Source: a virus
Reading direction: 5' to 3' (one strand)
IMG/VR virus record: IMGVR_UViG_3300010430_006946
Coordinates: 1-26,346 of that record
DNA length: 26,346 bases
Shown: positions 6,809 through 13,959 of the stretch, in pieces
Layout of the letters: each line of letters starts with the position of its first letter
Numbering within the stretch: position 1 is the first letter of the stretch
Program-made: the position numbers and the translations under genes
Notes under the pieces: model-generated
The model's input: the letters and a program-made list of their open reading frames with translations, nothing else
What the model was told of the DNA's origin: nothing
The model's database searches: none

Positions 6809-8082
6809 TGCCCGATGAACATCCTTCCGCCGTTTCCGGTGCATTTCGAGAGCCGTTCCCGGAGCAGGTCGCGTTCTTTCGTGGCAAGCTGGGCAATCTG
6901 GTGCCGACCGAGCGCTGGGACGATATTGAGCGCGAAGCGCATGACAGCGCGTTCATGGTCGCCGGTGCCACAAAAGCCGATCTGCTGACCGATCTGGGCG
7001 CGGCAACCGACCGGGCTATCACCGAAGGCAAATCGCTCGAAGCGTTCCGCAAGGACTTCAAGGCGATCGTTGGCAAGCACGGCTGGACGGGCTGGACTGG
7101 CGAAGGCAGGCTCAAGGGCGAAGCATGGCGCGTGCGCACGATCTATTCGACCAATGCCTACACCAGCTATGCAGCCGGGCGGCTGGCCCAGCTGCGCGAA
7201 GGCAACTTTCCGTTCTGGCTCTATCGTCACGGCGGCAGTCTGGAACCGCGCCTGCATCATCTGGCATGGGATGGCACCGCACTGCCGCCCGATCATGAAT
7301 TCTGGAAGACGCACTATCCGCCCAGCGACTGGGGCTGCAGCTGCTATGTCGTTGGCGCGCGATCGGCGCGCGGCGTAAAGCGGCTGGGCGGCGATCCCGA
7401 CAAACAGCTGCCAAAGGACTGGAAACGCCGCGATCCAAAAACCGGCGCGCCGGTCGGCATCGGGCGCGGCTGGGATTATGCGCCGGGCAGCACCGTGTCG
7501 AACACGATTTCGGCGCTGGCCGCTAAACCGCGCAACTGGGATTATGCGGTTTCCAAGGCGTTCATGGGGTCGCTTCCGCCTGATCGGGCAGAGGCATTTG
7601 CCGAAGCTTACCGGTCGTTGCCCAGCACACAGGACGATGCCCGGCGCTTTGCAAAGGCGATATACGAAGGCAGACCGCCCGCGGCAGACAAGCCTGTCCG
7701 CACGCTTGGCCCGGCGCGGGCGACCGACGCCGCTGAAGTCAAACGGCTGACCGGCAAGGATGTTGACGGGTTCGATTATCGCGTCGCCCAGGATTCCGTG
7801 CGCCACGTTATCAACGAACACACTGATCCCGAGGTTGAAGCCGCGCGCGATCAGCGCGTGGTCGGCCCGGAGGATTTTGGCCTGCTACCGTCGATCGTTT
7901 CATCGCCTGACGCGATCACGGGGCCGAGCGTTTCCAAAACTGGTGAACTGCTCGTGCATTTCTCCAAATTGATCGGGACGGAGCGAGTGACCGCAACATT
8001 CGCGATCCACGAACGCCGCCGTTCGATGACCCTGAAAACCTATTTCGTGAAAGTGATGAACGGCCCCGCACTTACGCCTTGA
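6808..8082 (+). CDS. MuF minor head protein with C-terminal PBECR-type nuclease toxin domain
   Basis: The protein has 424 residues. Residues about 30-225 form the MuF (Mu gpF, PF04233) head-morphogenesis domain. Its hallmarks are the RTIYSTNAYTSYAAGR helix (110-125) and a block with LHHLAWDGTALPPDHEFW (149-166) leading to PPSDWGCSCYVV (171-182), the 'PP..W.CRC' signature. Residues about 300-424 form an extra domain with VRHVINEH (331-338), EDFGLLPSIVSSPDAI (355-370), LVHFSKLIG (382-390) and a terminal MTLKTYFVKV (407-416). This resembles the phage-Barnase-EndoU-ColicinE5/D-RelE-like (PBECR) nuclease domains found on MuF proteins. MuF proteins are packaged structural components, and polymorphic MuF toxins are known in temperate phages. 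The toxin call is by pattern; RNase activity is an inference. Confidence 0.85.
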   Translation: MPDEHPSAVSGAFREPFPEQVAFFRGKLGNLVPTERWDDIEREAHDSAFMVAGATKADLLTDLGAATDRAITEGKSLEAFRKDFKAIVGKHGWTGWTGEGRLKGEAWRVRTIYSTNAYTSYAAGRLAQLREGNFPFWLYRHGGSLEPRLHHLAWDGTALPPDHEFWKTHYPPSDWGCSCYVVGARSARGVKRLGGDPDKQLPKDWKRRDPKTGAPVGIGRGWDYAPGSTVSNTISALAAKPRNWDYAVSKAFMGSLPPDRAEAFAEAYRSLPSTQDDARRFAKAIYEGRPPAADKPVRTLGPARATDAAEVKRLTGKDVDGFDYRVAQDSVRHVINEHTDPEVEAARDQRVVGPEDFGLLPSIVSSPDAITGPSVSKTGELLVHFSKLIGTERVTATFAIHERRRSMTLKTYFVKVMNGPALTP

Positions 8083-8135
8083 ACGTTGCTGCACCGAATG
8101 CAGCCGCCGCGATGCCGTCAGGAGGCACTATAACC

Positions 8136-8633
8136 ATGCCCAGGTTAATTTTCAACAACGAGGCTTCGAAGAAGGCGTTGCGCCGCGCGGCGGACCTGCT
8201 TGGCGATATGACGCCGGTCTATCAGGACGTCGGCGAATACATGCTGGAGGCGACGCGCGATCGGTTCCGCAAGGGGGAAGCGCCGGACGGATCGAAGTGG
8301 CCGGCCAAAAGCGCAGCCACGCTCGATCGCTACAAGCGGCTGGGCTATGGCACGCTCAATCGCCCCTTGATCGGCCCGTCGAAATCGCTCTCTCGTCAGA
8401 TCCTGCGGTTCGTGTCAGCCGATGGCGTCACCATCGGTTCAAACCTTGAATACTCCGGCGTGATGCAGTTCGGCGCGGCCAAAGGCGCGTTCGGCACGGA
8501 CAGTCGCGGACGATCGATCCCCTGGGGCCGCATCCCGGCGCGCGCCTTTCTCGGCCTTTCAGATGCCGATGAGGAAGCAATTATCGACATCGCAGAAGAA
8601 CACATTGAGCCGCTTCTCGACGCTGACGGTTAA
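8136..8633 (+). CDS. Phage virion morphogenesis protein (Mu gpG-like, PF05069)
   Basis: The protein has 165 residues from ATG 8136, selected because AGGAGG (8120-8125) lies 10 nt upstream. A TTG at 8079, overlapping the MuF stop, and ATG 8112 are in frame but lack such a site. Family features are the YMLEATRDRFRKGEAPDGSKW region (about 29-49), a pattern L-x-x-S-G/ILR.. (SRQILRFVS) and the C-terminal IPARAFLGLSDADEEAI stretch (about 131-147). gpG-type proteins act in head completion or head-tail joining. It follows the minor head gene, as in Mu. Confidence 0.85.
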   Translation: MPRLIFNNEASKKALRRAADLLGDMTPVYQDVGEYMLEATRDRFRKGEAPDGSKWPAKSAATLDRYKRLGYGTLNRPLIGPSKSLSRQILRFVSADGVTIGSNLEYSGVMQFGAAKGAFGTDSRGRSIPWGRIPARAFLGLSDADEEAIIDIAEEHIEPLLDADG

Positions 8634-8768
8634 GCGCACCTTCCCCGAATCACAGTTTTCGTTCATGATCCGGCCGATCGCCTGATCACCCTCCCACCAC
8701 GCTGATTGCCCTGCTGCCCGCCTTCGCGGTCATGTATTTGCCTGCGCGGGCGGTGCACATCGTGGCTC

Positions 8769-9779
8769 ATGACGAAGCCCGCAACCCAGATCGCGCTATG
8801 CGCCGCAATTCCGGTTCCCGATGGGGACGCCGCCGGTGACGCGCCTGAATGGGTGCATCTGCTGCCTGCCGGTGAAATCCGGACCGAAGATGGCCGCGGG
8901 CCTTATCGCGTCAAATCGATGCATGCGGTCGCGGACACGCTGAAGCCGGGCGACAAGCTGGCGATCGATGAATGCCATTCGATTGATCGCGCTGCGCCCA
9001 AGGGAAGCCCGGCACCGGCGCGTGGCTGGATCGTGGCGCTTCAGGCGCGCGACGATGGCCTGTGGGGCAAGGTGGAATGGACCGAGACCGGCAAGGCGCT
9101 GATGGCTGACAAGGCCTATCGCGGGATCAGCCCGGTCATCCTGCATGACAAGGCTAACACGGTCAGCGGCCTGCTGCGCGCCAGCCTGATCAACACCCCA
9201 AATCTCAAAGGGCTTGTTGCCCTGCATTCGGAGGAAAACCCAATGGATTGGAAAGCGAAGCTGATTAAGGCTCTTGGCCTTGACAGCGAAGCCGACGACG
9301 CGGCGATTGAAACCGCGCTCAAGGCAAAATTGAAAGCAGCCGACGCAAAGCCCGAAAAGGCCGAGCAGTCGCAGGACGTGCAAATGTCCGAACAGTCGGT
9401 GCTTGAAAACCCGACATTCATCGCCCTGCAGGCCGAGCACACCGCGCTTGCCGGAAAGTTTGATGCGCTGAGCGAAAGCGTTGCGCGCGACAAGGCCACC
9501 GCTTTTGTCGATGGCGCGATTGCCGAGGGCTGCACCGGCGTGAAGCCAGCGCGCGACGAATACATCGCCATGCACATGGAAGATCCCGCGCGGGCGCAAA
9601 AGCTCATCGCTGCCATGCCCAAGCTGTCAGGCTCAACCCATGCGCAGGATGTTCCCGATCAGGCTGGCGAAAGCGGCCTTTCGGAAGCGGATCGCAGCGT
9701 CATCGCGCTGATGGGGCTCGACGAAGAGGAATACAAGGAGAGCCTTGCGGCCTCCGGCACAGTGAAGGAGGCGCTCTGA
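8769..9779 (+). CDS. Capsid maturation protease with scaffold region (Mu gpI-like)
   Basis: The protein has 336 residues from ATG 8769; the frame is open to 8706 but the upstream codons are not protein-like. The protease half (about 1-155) has the Mu gpI signature: KLAIDECHSID (63-73) with likely catalytic H70, ARGWIVALQARDDGLWGKVEWT (84-105) and YRGISPVILH (117-126), where S121 is a candidate nucleophile. The C-terminal half is Ala/Lys/Glu-rich and coiled, and corresponds to the scaffold. In Mu the protease removes the scaffold during head maturation. The stop overlaps the next ATG (TGATG). About 135 nt separate it from the gpG-type gene; I found no convincing gene there. Confidence 0.88.
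   Translation: MTKPATQIALCAAIPVPDGDAAGDAPEWVHLLPAGEIRTEDGRGPYRVKSMHAVADTLKPGDKLAIDECHSIDRAAPKGSPAPARGWIVALQARDDGLWGKVEWTETGKALMADKAYRGISPVILHDKANTVSGLLRASLINTPNLKGLVALHSEENPMDWKAKLIKALGLDSEADDAAIETALKAKLKAADAKPEKAEQSQDVQMSEQSVLENPTFIALQAEHTALAGKFDALSESVARDKATAFVDGAIAEGCTGVKPARDEYIAMHMEDPARAQKLIAAMPKLSGSTHAQDVPDQAGESGLSEADRSVIALMGLDEEEYKESLAASGTVKEAL
9243..9779 (+). CDS. Nested in-frame scaffold protein (Mu gpZ-like)
   Basis: An internal ATG at 9243 (residue 159 of the protease) is preceded by GGAGG at 9230-9234 with 8 nt spacing. This would give a separate 178-residue product with the same C-terminus as the protease. The product starts MDWKAKLIKALGL, is helical and rich in Ala, Lys and Glu, and ends acidic (LMGLDEEEYKESL), as expected for an assembly scaffold. 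Mu produces its scaffold Z from the 3' part of gene I in the same way. The strong internal ribosome-binding site is the direct evidence here. Confidence 0.75.
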   Translation: MDWKAKLIKALGLDSEADDAAIETALKAKLKAADAKPEKAEQSQDVQMSEQSVLENPTFIALQAEHTALAGKFDALSESVARDKATAFVDGAIAEGCTGVKPARDEYIAMHMEDPARAQKLIAAMPKLSGSTHAQDVPDQAGESGLSEADRSVIALMGLDEEEYKESLAASGTVKEAL

Positions 9780-10183
9780 TGGCCCTGTCTGCCGATCGCA
9801 ATACGCCGCGCCGCGAGGGCGGCTTTGAAAGTCATCCGGTCAAGGCATCGACCAAGATCTATGCGGGCGCGCTTGTCTGTCTTGATGCCAGCGGTTGGGC
9901 TGTGCCCGGCTCGGTGGCAACCACGCTGACAGTGCTGGGCCGCGCCGATGCACTGGCTGACAACAGCGCAGGCGCCAACGGCGATATCAACGTTCAGGTT
10001 CGTCGCGGCATCTTCCAATGGAAGAACAGCGCGAGCTCTGACGAAATCACCCGCGCCGAGATTGGCGACACTGCCTACATCGTTGACGACGAGACGGTTG
10101 CCAAAACCGATGGCAGCAGCGCGCGCTCAGCCGCAGGCATCATCATCGACGTCGACGCCCAGGGCGTCTGGATCGAAAGCTGA
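9779..10183 (+). CDS. Capsid decoration / structural cement-like protein
   Basis: The protein has 134 residues. It has the pattern common to small proteins located just before gpT in Mu-like phages: ADRNTPRREGG near the N-terminus, a KIYAGALVCLDASGWAVPG strand pair (about 27-45), LGRADALADNSAGANGD (about 53-69), VRRGIFQWKNS (73-83) and IGDTAYIVDDETVAKTDG (about 92-109), ending VDAQGVWIE. The predicted fold is an all-beta barrel of the DUF2190/cement type, which stabilises the capsid lattice. Coupled to the protease/scaffold stop by TGATG. The exact family is uncertain, but the position and fold fit a decoration protein. Confidence 0.75.
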   Translation: MALSADRNTPRREGGFESHPVKASTKIYAGALVCLDASGWAVPGSVATTLTVLGRADALADNSAGANGDINVQVRRGIFQWKNSASSDEITRAEIGDTAYIVDDETVAKTDGSSARSAAGIIIDVDAQGVWIES

Positions 10184-10197
10184 GGAGCTAACCCGAC

Positions 10198-11094
10198 ATG
10201 ATTATCAACAGTGCAAATCTCGCGTCGCTGCGCGTCGGCTTTTCGGCGGCAATGAAGCGCGGCCTTGGCCAGCAAACCAGCCAGTCCGCGCGCGTGGCCA
10301 CAACCGTGCCTTCGTCCAACAAGGAGCAGAAGTATGGCTGGCTGGGCAAGATCCCCAACGTCCGCGAATGGCTGGGCGATCGCGTCGTCCAGAATATCTC
10401 CGAAAGCGATTATGCGATCGCGGAGAAAAAGTGGGAGCTGACGATCGGCGTCGATCGCGACGATATCGAAACCGACAATCTTGGTCTCTATACCCCGCTG
10501 TTCGAGGAAATGGGCGCATCGACCATCGCCAAGCCCGAGCAGCTGGTATGGGATCTGCTCAAGGCCGGTTTCGCGACCGAATGCTATGACGGGCAGTTTT
10601 TCTTCGACTCCGATCATCCGGTGCTCGATGAGAATGGTGAGGAGCAATCCGTCGCCAACACCGATGGCGGTTCGGGCACGCCGTGGTTCCTGCTCGATGT
10701 CAGCCGCGCGATCAAGCCGATCCTGCTGCAGGTCCGCCGCCCGTTCGGTGAACTGGTCGCCAAGGATAAGCCGACTGACGATAATGTCTTTGATCGCAAC
10801 GAATACGTCTATGGCGTCGATGCCCGGATGAACGTTGGCTATGGCTTCTGGCAGTTCGCCTGGGGCTCAAAGCAGACACTCAACGCCGCGAACTACAAGA
10901 TCGCGCGCGCCGGGCTGCAGGGCATGACGGGTGACTATGGCCGCCCGCTTGGCGTGAACCCGACGCTGCTGGTCTGCCCGCCGTCGCTTGAAGGCAATGC
11001 GCTCGAAATTCTCAATGCAGAACGCGATGCCGCGGGCGCGACCAACGTCTGGAAAGGCACCGCCGAACCGCTCGTTGTGCCGTGGCTCGCCTGA
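10198..11094 (+). CDS. Major capsid protein (Mu gpT-like)
   Basis: The protein has 298 residues, close to Mu gpT (about 305). A GAGGAG ribosome-binding site (10182-10187) precedes the ATG. gpT-family features are the N-terminal LRVGFSAAMKRGLG (about 11-24), KYGWLGKIPNVREWLGDR (about 45-62), IGVDRDDIETDNLGLY (about 83-98) and the FFDSDHPV element (about 139-146). It forms the icosahedral shell after protease maturation. Its gene lies directly after protease, scaffold and decoration genes. A structured intergenic region follows the stop. Confidence 0.93.
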   Translation: MIINSANLASLRVGFSAAMKRGLGQQTSQSARVATTVPSSNKEQKYGWLGKIPNVREWLGDRVVQNISESDYAIAEKKWELTIGVDRDDIETDNLGLYTPLFEEMGASTIAKPEQLVWDLLKAGFATECYDGQFFFDSDHPVLDENGEEQSVANTDGGSGTPWFLLDVSRAIKPILLQVRRPFGELVAKDKPTDDNVFDRNEYVYGVDARMNVGYGFWQFAWGSKQTLNAANYKIARAGLQGMTGDYGRPLGVNPTLLVCPPSLEGNALEILNAERDAAGATNVWKGTAEPLVVPWLA

Positions 11095-11119
11095 CCCTGA
11101 CCGGGTGAACCACAATTGA

Positions 11120-11208
11120 GACCCGAGCCGACAATCCGCGTCGGCCGGGTCTTCCGAAAAGAGCCACGCTTTCGATCCGCGTGGGCGCGGCCCTTTTCGC
11201 AAGACCCG
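11120..11208 (+). promoter_or_regulatory. Alternative hairpins between major capsid gene and next gene
   Basis: Two mutually exclusive structures can form in the 125-nt gap after the capsid gene. Hairpin 1 pairs GACCCG (11120-11125) and CCGAC (11128-11132) with GTCGG (11140-11144) and CGGGTC (11146-11151). Hairpin 2 pairs CGGGTCTT (11146-11153) with AAGACCCG (11201-11208) and, inside it, CGAAAAG (11155-11161) with CTTTTCG (11193-11199). Both compete for 11146-11151. The end of hairpin 2 includes the first G of the GAGGAG ribosome-binding site (11208-11213) of the next gene. Possible roles are a partial terminator, mRNA 3'-end protection or control of translation. No U tract follows. Confidence 0.5.
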
Positions 11209-11219
11209 AGGAGCCATTG

Positions 11220-11510
11220 ATGACCGACACCAAGAACACCGATGCCAGCGGCAGTGCGGGCAAGACGGAACCGGCAACCGCGACTGCTGCGGCGAAGAAG
11301 CCCGCTGCGGCGAAGAAGCCCGCTGCGGCGAAGAAGCCTGCGGCCCAAAAGAAGTCCTATGTGTGCGTGCGCGCGGCAGGCAAAAAGCCGCGCCGCCGCG
11401 CTGGTCACAAGTTCGGTTCCGAAACGGTCCGGATCGCAGCGGACAAGCTGTCGAAAGCCGACATGAAGGCGCTGATGGACGATTCGCGCCTCGCCGTTGA
11501 AATCGACTGA
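11220..11510 (+). CDS. FluMu-N domain protein with Ala/Lys repeat (HI1506-like)
   Basis: The protein has 96 residues from ATG 11220, with GAGGAG at 11208-11213; an upstream in-frame ATG at 11181 lies inside a hairpin. The N-terminal half is a low-complexity Ala/Lys/Pro region with three tandem AAAKKP-type units. The C-terminal half (about 46-96) has the FluMu-N/HI1506 pattern: a YVCVRAAGKKPRRRAGHKF stretch followed by ADKLSKADMKALMDDSRLAVE, the 'RRaG... ls.ael..L..Dp.L.Ve' signature. These proteins sit between the capsid and gp36 genes in Mu-like phages, and their function is unknown. Confidence 0.78.
   Translation: MTDTKNTDASGSAGKTEPATATAAAKKPAAAKKPAAAKKPAAQKKSYVCVRAAGKKPRRRAGHKFGSETVRIAADKLSKADMKALMDDSRLAVEID
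11286..11339 (+). repeat. Three tandem 18-bp repeats within the FluMu-N gene
   Basis: The unit GCTGCGGCGAAGAAGCCC occurs three times head to tail at 11286-11303, 11304-11321 and 11322-11339; the last copy differs at its final base. It is in frame and encodes the Ala-Ala-Ala-Lys-Lys-Pro units. The near-identity at DNA level implies recent expansion by slippage and probable copy-number variation between relatives. Confidence 0.85.
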
Positions 11511-11528
11511 CCGGGCGGCGCGCGGGCC

Positions 11529-11957
11529 ATGCCATACATCTCTCTTGACCTTCTGACGGACCGCTATGGTGAGCGTATGCTCCTCCAGCTGACCGATCGG
11601 GATGAGCCCGCCACCGGGCTGGTTGACAGCGATGTTGTGGACCGCGCGCTGGCCGATACCGATGCCGTGATCGATGGCTATATTTCGGCGCGCTACAAGA
11701 TGCCGCTGGCCGAAACGCCGCCGCTGCTGGCCGATCTGGCCGCCGCGATCACAATCTACAAGCTCCACCGCTACGCGCCCGATCCCAAGATCGAACAGGA
11801 TTACAAGGATGCGCTGGCCTCGCTTGAGCGCATTTCCAAGGGCGTGATCCGTTTGCCGGTCGAAGGCGTTGAGCCAACCGGCTCTGGCTCTGCAGGCGTC
11901 CAGACCACCGACCGCGACAGGCCTTTCACGCAAGACAACCTCACAGGTTTCATATGA
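11529..11957 (+). CDS. DUF1320 family protein (Mu gp36-like, head-tail connector region)
   Basis: The protein has 142 residues. It starts with the DUF1320 pattern of a short strand and an L-x-D-R-Y-G motif (LLTDRYGERML, about 8-18), followed by VDRALADTDAVIDGYISARYKMPL (about 37-60), a conserved helix pair ending in R-Y-x-x-P-L, then an AAAITIYKLHR helix. In Mu, gp36 lies after the capsid gene, and the family is considered part of the neck or head-tail completion set. The stop overlaps the next ATG by 4 nt (ATGA, 11954-11957). Confidence 0.88.
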   Translation: MPYISLDLLTDRYGERMLLQLTDRDEPATGLVDSDVVDRALADTDAVIDGYISARYKMPLAETPPLLADLAAAITIYKLHRYAPDPKIEQDYKDALASLERISKGVIRLPVEGVEPTGSGSAGVQTTDRDRPFTQDNLTGFI

Positions 11958-12394
11958 TCCGGATCGATGAAGTCCGCGCGCGAATTGAGGCGCAGGTACC
12001 CGATTTGGCAGGCCAGCTTGGCAATGCCGGGCAGTTCTCGCAACTGATCGACAACAACCGCCTGCCTCAGCGCGCCAAAGGCGGTTTCGTGCTGCCGGGC
12101 AGCCTTTCTGGCGGGCAAGTTACGTCCGCCACCGGCCTGTTCGTCCAGAACTTCAATGAAACCGTGATGGTTGTCCTGTTCGCGCGCGTCGCGGGCGATC
12201 CGCTGGGTGAGAGCGGCCTTGATGAAATATCGCCGCTCGTGCGCGCTGTGATCGAAGGCGTGGTCGGCTGGGGCCCGGACGATGCGCCCGGCGTGTTCGC
12301 GCTTAGCCAGGCAGAGCTTGTCGGATCGAAAGACGGCGCGCTGATCTACGAAATCCATTTCACACTTCATGACCAGATGAGAGTGACACCATGA
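11954..12394 (+). CDS. Tail terminator-like protein (Mu gp37 position)
   Basis: The protein has 146 residues. The pattern IDEVRARIEAQVPDL at the N-terminus, a strand region with PLPG-like turn (FVLPGSLSGG), an FNETVMVVLFARV strand (about 69-81), and an acidic helix then LIYEIHFTLHDQMRV near the end fit the alpha/beta fold of tail terminator proteins (gpU/Gp37-like). These cap the tail tube and join it to the head. Coupled to the preceding gp36-like gene and to the next gene by ATGA. The identification is by pattern and position. Confidence 0.72.
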   Translation: MIRIDEVRARIEAQVPDLAGQLGNAGQFSQLIDNNRLPQRAKGGFVLPGSLSGGQVTSATGLFVQNFNETVMVVLFARVAGDPLGESGLDEISPLVRAVIEGVVGWGPDDAPGVFALSQAELVGSKDGALIYEIHFTLHDQMRVTP

Positions 12395-12621
12395 GCAAAC
12401 CTGAACCGAAGCCGCGCCCGCAAAAAGGCGGCAGCTATGTCCGCGATCCAAACACCGGCGATCTGACACGCACGGAATTCACCAGGCCCGCGCTGACCGC
12501 TGCCGAAAAGCGCAAGACTGAGGCCGAAGCGCGCAAGGCCGCGAAAGCCGAGGCCAAAGCCAAAGCGGCTGCCGAAAAGGCAAAGGCCGCAAGTTCCGCC
12601 ACAACCAAGAAGGAGGGCTGA
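12391..12621 (+). CDS. Small Lys/Ala-rich protein (Mu gp38 position)
   Basis: The protein has 76 residues. A short N-terminal element GGSYVRDPNTGDLTRTEF (about 13-30) resembles small Mu-like proteins at the gp38/DUF2635 position, whose motif is 'YvR.P.tg'. The remaining half is a low-complexity Lys/Ala/Glu helix (about 40-76). It lies between tail terminator and tail tube genes with a 4-nt overlap upstream and 3 nt to the next start. Function unknown; a minor tail or assembly role is possible. Confidence 0.65.
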   Translation: MSKPEPKPRPQKGGSYVRDPNTGDLTRTEFTRPALTAAEKRKTEAEARKAAKAEAKAKAAAEKAKAASSATTKKEG

Positions 12622-12624
12622 TCG

Positions 12625-13560
12625 ATGGCCGATCCGATTTTCTGGAGAGACAAGACCGTCCTGGCAAAGCCGGAAGGCACGTATGGTGTGGACAGCACAC
12701 CTGCCGCCGGGAACGCAATCCTGATGACCAACGTTTCGCTCGCTCCGATGGAGGGCGAAGACGTTAACCGCAATCTGGAGCAGCCCTATTTTGGCGCTTC
12801 AGAAGATATTCCTGTCGGGCTTTACTGCACCCTCACAGGCGATGTTGAACTGGTCGGTTCGGGCACGGCTGGAGATGCTCCGGGCTGGTCTCCGCTGATC
12901 CGCGCCTGCAACGTGGCCGAAACGATTAATGCTGGCGTCAGCGTCGAATACGATCCGATCTCAGCTGGCGGCGAAAGCGTTGCAATTTATATCCCGATCG
13001 GACCGACGCGGCACGTCATGCTGGGCACGCGCGGCACCTTCATGATCAAGCTCAATGCGCAAGGCATTCCGGTGTTGAGCTTTACCCTGTCAGGCTTGTT
13101 CACACTGCCGACTACTGAAACCCCGATCTCGCCGGACTATTCGGCATTTCAGGAACCGCAAGTCGCCACCAATGCCAATACGCCGACCTTCACGATCGGC
13201 GGCACGGATTTTGTGCTCGACACCTTTGAGCTCAACCGCGCAGGGCAAGTCTCTCGCCGCCTGCTGATCGGCAAGGAAGAGATTGTCGTTTCCAACTCTG
13301 ACGAAACGGCCAAGGCAGTGGTCGAGGCAGTCGGGCTGGGAACCTATAATCCCTATTCGATTGCTCAGGATCGCACGAAGCAGGTGATCCAGCTGGTTCA
13401 CGGCACGGCTGCAGGAAAAATCGTCACGCTTGATCTCGATCGGACACAGCAGAAGCGAGTTACAGGCTTCGAAGAGAAGGACGGCGTTCAGTTCTGGCCG
13501 CTCGATTTCAAGGTTTTGCCAACTACCGGCAACGATCAGTGGAAGATGACACTCACCTGA
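12625..13560 (+). CDS. Major tail tube protein (siphovirus type)
   Basis: The protein has 311 residues and is largely beta. The N-terminus has RDKTVLAKPEGTYGVDSTPAAGNAILMTNVSL (about 8-39), the usual opening of the phage_tube_2-type tail tube proteins, followed by beta-rich segments including VMLGTRGTFMIKLNAQGIPVLSFTLSGLF (about 132-160). It forms the stacked rings of the tail tube. No sheath gene adjoins it, so the tail is non-contractile, and the gene is immediately followed by the G/GT chaperones and the tape measure, a siphovirus order. A GGAGG-type site (12613-12617) precedes the ATG. Confidence 0.85.
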   Translation: MADPIFWRDKTVLAKPEGTYGVDSTPAAGNAILMTNVSLAPMEGEDVNRNLEQPYFGASEDIPVGLYCTLTGDVELVGSGTAGDAPGWSPLIRACNVAETINAGVSVEYDPISAGGESVAIYIPIGPTRHVMLGTRGTFMIKLNAQGIPVLSFTLSGLFTLPTTETPISPDYSAFQEPQVATNANTPTFTIGGTDFVLDTFELNRAGQVSRRLLIGKEEIVVSNSDETAKAVVEAVGLGTYNPYSIAQDRTKQVIQLVHGTAAGKIVTLDLDRTQQKRVTGFEEKDGVQFWPLDFKVLPTTGNDQWKMTLT

Positions 13561-13629
13561 TCCGACGTCGCTGACGCGCAGACAACCATTTCGCAGGCCT
13601 GAGAGGCTGCACAGAAAGGAATTATCGCA

Positions 13630-13959
13630 ATGTTCAAAGTGCTCGATGAGCCGACGTTCTCAACCGGTGTCGAAATCAAGGTTCCCACCGACAAGGGGCC
13701 GCAGACCGAAAAGTGCAAGCCAACCTATCGCGCGATCGATGCCGAGGAAATCGAAGTGTTCGATCTGCGCTCGGTCAAGGACACGAAGGCCTTCCTGCGC
13801 CGCGTGATTGTCCGGATCGATGATCTCACGGACGCCAAGGGCGCTCCTCTCACATGGTCGGAAGAGGCTCTCGAAGCCGTTCTCAGGCTGCCTTACGCGC
13901 TGAACCCGCTGACCGTTGGATACTTCGATCAGCTGAACGGCGCACAGAAGGGAAACTGA
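13630..13959 (+). CDS. Tail assembly chaperone G
   Basis: The protein has 109 residues, with an AAAGGA ribosome-binding site (13616-13621) before the ATG. It is an alpha/beta protein starting FKVLDEPTFSTGVEIKVPTDKG and ending LNPLTVGYFDQLNGAQKGN. Position between the tail tube and the tape measure, size, and the -1 frameshift signal at its end identify it as the short form (lambda gpG-like) of the chaperone pair that binds the tape measure during tail assembly. The short form terminates at TGA 13957-13959 directly after the slippery heptamer. Confidence 0.82.
   Translation: MFKVLDEPTFSTGVEIKVPTDKGPQTEKCKPTYRAIDAEEIEVFDLRSVKDTKAFLRRVIVRIDDLTDAKGAPLTWSEEALEAVLRLPYALNPLTVGYFDQLNGAQKGN

Noticed and set aside
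8634-8768. Possible small gene between the gpG-like and protease genes
   Set aside because: One frame is open with a hydrophobic stretch, but it has no suitable start codon or ribosome-binding site and runs into the protease gene in another frame.
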